Notes under the pieces: model-generated | The model's database searches: none | The model's input: the letters and a program-made list of their open reading frames with translations, nothing else | Told to the model about the DNA's origin: nothing | From: Chitinophagaceae bacterium | GTDB taxonomy: Bacteria; Bacteroidota; Bacteroidia; Chitinophagales; Chitinophagaceae | Reading direction: 5' to 3' | Assembly: GCA_019747705.1 (NCBI GenBank) | Contig: JAIEQM010000013.1 | Span: 1-33,941 of the forward strand | Length of the DNA: 33,941 nucleotides | Shown: positions 30,959 to 33,941 of the stretch, piece after piece | How the letters are laid out: each line of letters opens with the position of its first letter | How positions within the stretch are numbered: position 1 is the first letter of the stretch | Position numbers and translations under genes: made by a program

Positions 30959-32344
30959 ATGAAAAAGCTTTTTATCGTTGCCATTACTGCCATCACATTT
31001 GCAAGTTGTGTTAAGGTAAATTTTAATGAAACAACAGGCGGTGGCGGTACTCCAACTGATACTGCAAAACCTGTTACTACACTTTCCGGGCGTATTGATC
31101 GTAACTTATCATTGCCCAAGGGTAAGTATACATTAACCGGTTTTGTGTATGTTGGAAAAGGTTCAACACTTGAATTTGCACCCGGCACTATTATTCTTGC
31201 TGATGCATCAGTAAAATCTGCGCTTATTATTGAGCAGGGAGGCAAGTTGATTGCAGACGGAACTGCATCCAATCCAATTGTATTTACAAGTAATAAAGCA
31301 CCGGGTGCACGCCGTGAATTTGACTGGGGTGGAATTTCTCTTTGCGGTTACGCTCCTACTAACCGTCCGTTGGTACCTGCTCCTATTACAGAGGGTGGAA
31401 GCAACAGACCTTATGGCGGTACTGATGCCGGTGATAACAGTGGTATTTTACGTTATGTGCGTATTGAATTTGCAGGTATTACTGCTGAAAATAACAGTGA
31501 GTTAAACGGCCTGACATTTTATGGTGTGGGTGCGGGAACGATCGTTGAAAATGTTCAAACTTCTTATTGCGGTGATGATGGGTTTGAATTTTTTGGAGGT
31601 ACAGTAAATTGCAAAAACCTTATTTCATTTGCAAGTGGCGATGACGACTTTGATTTTGACTTCGGTTATAACGGACAGATTCAATACGCTGTTTCATTAC
31701 GTGATAAATATTCTGATGATGATGATGCCAACCAGATTGAGTGTGATAATGATGCAACAGGTACAACAGCAACTCCTATTACACGTCCCGTACTCAGCAA
31801 CTTTACATTAATTGGGGCTTATGATACAACAGGTATCAGAACCAATGCTTCCCGTCACCGTTATGGGAACAGATGGCGCCGTTCAACAAGGTTTGAGTTC
31901 AGAAATTCAATTATTCTGGGCAGTTTTGGAAATGCAGTTATACTTGAAAACGATAATGTAATCAATGATTTTCTTTCAGGTCTTAGTATTTTAAGAAACA
32001 ATCTTGTGTTTTCTTATAATGTATTTCCAATTGGCACAGCACCAGCAACACCTTTTGTAACAAGTAATCAAACATTGTTGCCGAATGCAACATTTCTGAC
32101 CACATTAACCAACACAACAAATAACAATACTGTTTTAGCTGATCAAAACGCAGCTCTGTTAACTGCACCTTTTAATCTTAATGCACCCAACTTTTTGCCA
32201 GCAGCAACTTCCCCTGCATTAACAGGCGCAAGCTATACCGGCCTGAGTGCATTCTTTACAACAGGAACTTTCCGTGGTGCATTTGGTACTACCAATTGGG
32301 CAAGCGGCTGGGCAAGTTTTACACCTCAAACAAATGTTTACTAA
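30959..32344 (+). CDS. Lipoprotein with predicted parallel beta-helix and Asp-rich loop, partner of the TonB receptor
   Basis: The 461-residue protein has a lipoprotein signal (FASC, Cys17) and a Gly/Thr-rich linker (to about 40). Repetitive beta segments follow, as in right-handed beta-helices (GFVYVGKGSTLEFAPGTIIL, then ALIIEQGGKLIADG). A conserved-looking centre has DDGFEFFGGTVNCKNLISFA (207-226) and an acidic cluster (228-235, 253-256, 263, 265) that may bind calcium. The ATG at 30959 is preferred to an upstream frame overlapping the receptor, because it starts the lipobox signal. I recall similar proteins beside TonB receptors in Bacteroidota and other groups, but no function is established. 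I infer a surface substrate-binding role comparable to SusD. A strong terminator follows. Confidence 0.8.
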   Translation: MKKLFIVAITAITFASCVKVNFNETTGGGGTPTDTAKPVTTLSGRIDRNLSLPKGKYTLTGFVYVGKGSTLEFAPGTIILADASVKSALIIEQGGKLIADGTASNPIVFTSNKAPGARREFDWGGISLCGYAPTNRPLVPAPITEGGSNRPYGGTDAGDNSGILRYVRIEFAGITAENNSELNGLTFYGVGAGTIVENVQTSYCGDDGFEFFGGTVNCKNLISFASGDDDFDFDFGYNGQIQYAVSLRDKYSDDDDANQIECDNDATGTTATPITRPVLSNFTLIGAYDTTGIRTNASRHRYGNRWRRSTRFEFRNSIILGSFGNAVILENDNVINDFLSGLSILRNNLVFSYNVFPIGTAPATPFVTSNQTLLPNATFLTTLTNTTNNNTVLADQNAALLTAPFNLNAPNFLPAATSPALTGASYTGLSAFFTTGTFRGAFGTTNWASGWASFTPQTNVY

Positions 32345-32394
32345 TAATAAGCAGTAAGTATAAATTTTTCCTTAAGCAAGTATCCTTTAGTATT

Positions 32395-32414
32395 GCCCCC
32401 TGTTCCCAGGGGGC
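32395..32414 (+). terminator. Rho-independent terminator of the TonB receptor operon
   Basis: A perfect eight-pair GC-rich stem (GCCCCCTG at 32395-32402 with CAGGGGGC at 32407-32414) has a TTCC loop and is followed by TTTCATTTTTATT. It is 50 bp after the lipoprotein stop codon and ends the two-gene operon. Confidence 0.92.
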
Positions 32415-32572
32415 TTTCATTTTTATTGAATTTAGTAATGGCAACGTAATACAGGCATAACAGTAAAGTGATAATCTGTTTGCAGTTTTGCATCGGCAAT
32501 TTTCTAAGTTTGGGTTAAATAAGCAATTTTTTCTCATGAACACCGCCTGTATTTCCATACGGGTGTTTTCTT

Positions 32573-33835
32573 TTACCAAAGCAGGTTTCCCTGTTTAATG
32601 CGCAACTGAATATTGAATACAGAATCAAAATGAAGCAATGGGTTTTCTTTCAGCACTAAAAAGCTGGCTTCATAACCTTCTTTCAAAAAAGCAATTTTTC
32701 GTTTGGGGAAAATTGCAAGCGGTGTTGTTTCGCACCACATTCGTAAAAGCTCCAGGTTACTGTAAATACCCAGGCGGTACAAATAATCTGCTTCAGTTTT
32801 GGAAGTAAGGTTATAACTGTCGCAGGCAATGGTAACAGGCACTTTGTATTTTTTTAAAAGCAGCAGATTTTTTTGCTGTACTTCTTTACGCAGACGGTAT
32901 TGAACTGAATCTGTTTCAATAATTTCCGTTTCGGCCAAGGAGTAAGTGGCATCTGCATGCACATCCGCTTTCTTCATTAGTTTTACTGTTGTTTCAGGAA
33001 GCAAATAATAATCAGCGGTATATCCTTCCTTCCATCTTACCTGGTACCCCGGCAGGTGGTTGATTTCATTGGCTCCTGCTTTTACAGCGTTCAAAACATC
33101 TGCAGGAGTTTCAGCATGACAGCTAACCGTTAACCCGGATGCATGTGCTTTTTGAATAATAGCTTTTAGCAGTTTTGGATTTAATCCTTTTTTACCATTG
33201 TAAACACTGTCTTTATCCCGTCTTTCAAATTCTTCGCTGTAGAGCAGGTAAAGTTTAATAAAAGAAGGTTTATCGGCTGTAATAAACGGCCATTTTTTAT
33301 CAATATCATCTTTGTTGCTGATAACATAATACGCATGACCTTCCATGCTTTTATTGGTCCATCCTGTAATGGATTTTTTATAAATAGTGGTGAGCAGGTA
33401 AGAATATAAGCCTGAAGGATGGCCACCGGCAGAAGTTAATCCCCCATTGGCAAATACAATATCCAAACTGGTTGGATTATTAATCTGGTTTTGAATTTTT
33501 TGAGTGGTAAAAGGAATGCTGTTGGGATTTTTAATATAGTATATCCCGTCACTCAGGTATCGTTCTCTGAAAACAGCAAAATCCGGTTCAGTATCAGGTG
33601 AATGATTGTGTGCTTCACCAAACGGGGGAATAAGGTACTGATGGTGCAGATCAATCACTGTATCCACACTTGCCGGTTTTGTTTTGGTAAGCAACCCGTT
33701 TACAGAATAAAATACGGTTGTATCAAAACCATTGCCATTAAACCAGTAACCATTGGTGAAATGGATAACGGGAGTTTGGGCATGCACGCAACAGGAGAGC
33801 CATCCCGGAAACAATAAGGAGAGAAGATATTTCAT
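32573..33835 (-). CDS. Secreted amidohydrolase-family protein
   Basis: The 420-residue protein starts with a signal peptide ending CVHAQ (about 20). The ATG at 33835 is preferred to a TTG six codons upstream because the signal then starts cleanly. The amidohydrolase metal site is visible: the HxH motif in GEAHNHSPD (His76, His78), a lysine in PSFIKLYLL, histidines in VSCHAET and NEINHLPGY, and a late aspartate in IACDSYN. The C-terminal KRKIAFLKEGYEASFLVLKENP is the small beta-sandwich signature of imidazolonepropionase-like amidohydrolases. It would hydrolyse an amide or cyclic amide in the periplasm; the substrate is not recognisable. It converges on the TonB receptor operon with a terminator between them. 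The 106 bp to the right edge hold nothing I recognise. Confidence 0.87.
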   Translation of the reverse strand: MKYLLSLLFPGWLSCCVHAQTPVIHFTNGYWFNGNGFDTTVFYSVNGLLTKTKPASVDTVIDLHHQYLIPPFGEAHNHSPDTEPDFAVFRERYLSDGIYYIKNPNSIPFTTQKIQNQINNPTSLDIVFANGGLTSAGGHPSGLYSYLLTTIYKKSITGWTNKSMEGHAYYVISNKDDIDKKWPFITADKPSFIKLYLLYSEEFERRDKDSVYNGKKGLNPKLLKAIIQKAHASGLTVSCHAETPADVLNAVKAGANEINHLPGYQVRWKEGYTADYYLLPETTVKLMKKADVHADATYSLAETEIIETDSVQYRLRKEVQQKNLLLLKKYKVPVTIACDSYNLTSKTEADYLYRLGIYSNLELLRMWCETTPLAIFPKRKIAFLKEGYEASFLVLKENPLLHFDSVFNIQLRIKQGNLLW

Positions 33836-33941
33836 ACGCACTGGTGCATTCAAAATAAAAAAAAAAAATGACTATCCGCTATTTGGAATTGAGCAATACC
33901 AAGGGTTCGATAATGTGGCGACCAATAGTCTATCAAATAAA

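Overview
The window looks like chromosomal DNA of a Bacteroidota bacterium, most likely of the Chitinophagaceae or a near relative. Supporting signs are a TonB-dependent receptor with an N-terminal carboxypeptidase-regulatory-like domain, short 'AQ'-ending signal peptides, promoter-like TAnnTTTG boxes just upstream of start codons, weak Shine-Dalgarno signals, and a transketolase encoded as a separate C-terminal half. I placed it from gene content alone; no database search was run.

Layout, left to right. Positions 1-75 look like the 3' end (domains V and VI) of a group II intron whose body lies off the left edge. A small outer-membrane beta-barrel gene follows, with a strong terminator. Two minus-strand genes encode a secreted M43-type zinc protease lipoprotein and an AlkB-type alkane monooxygenase. 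A DUF1800/DUF1501 pair and a GT4 glycosyltransferase run on the plus strand, then two peptide transporters of different families (OPT and POT) on the minus strand. purD and a 452-bp gene-free stretch with palindromic repeats lead into the elongasome operon mreB-mreC-mreD-mrdA(PBP2)-rodA, with two overlapping gene junctions. A small ferredoxin-fold-like protein and a metallo-beta-lactamase-fold hydrolase follow.

From about 20.2 to 27.9 kb everything is on the minus strand: an ECF sigma factor, a membrane protein with four copies of a PDGYF motif (likely anti-sigma) and a small Spy/CpxP-like secreted protein; a lone transketolase C-terminal subunit; a RelE/Phd-type toxin-antitoxin pair; rfbA-galE for nucleotide-sugar supply; and a DUF47-PiT phosphate uptake operon.

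Divergent from DUF47-PiT is a plus-strand operon of a TonB-dependent receptor and a beta-helix-like lipoprotein, ended by a strong terminator. The 198-bp divergent region holds two clusters of CTTAACA-like heptamers at exact 11-bp spacing, one near each promoter. This arrangement resembles PhoB/PhoP binding sites. It suggests that the receptor/lipoprotein pair is a phosphate-controlled outer-membrane uptake system, and I consider this the most interesting signal in the window. A secreted amidohydrolase gene closes the window on the minus strand.
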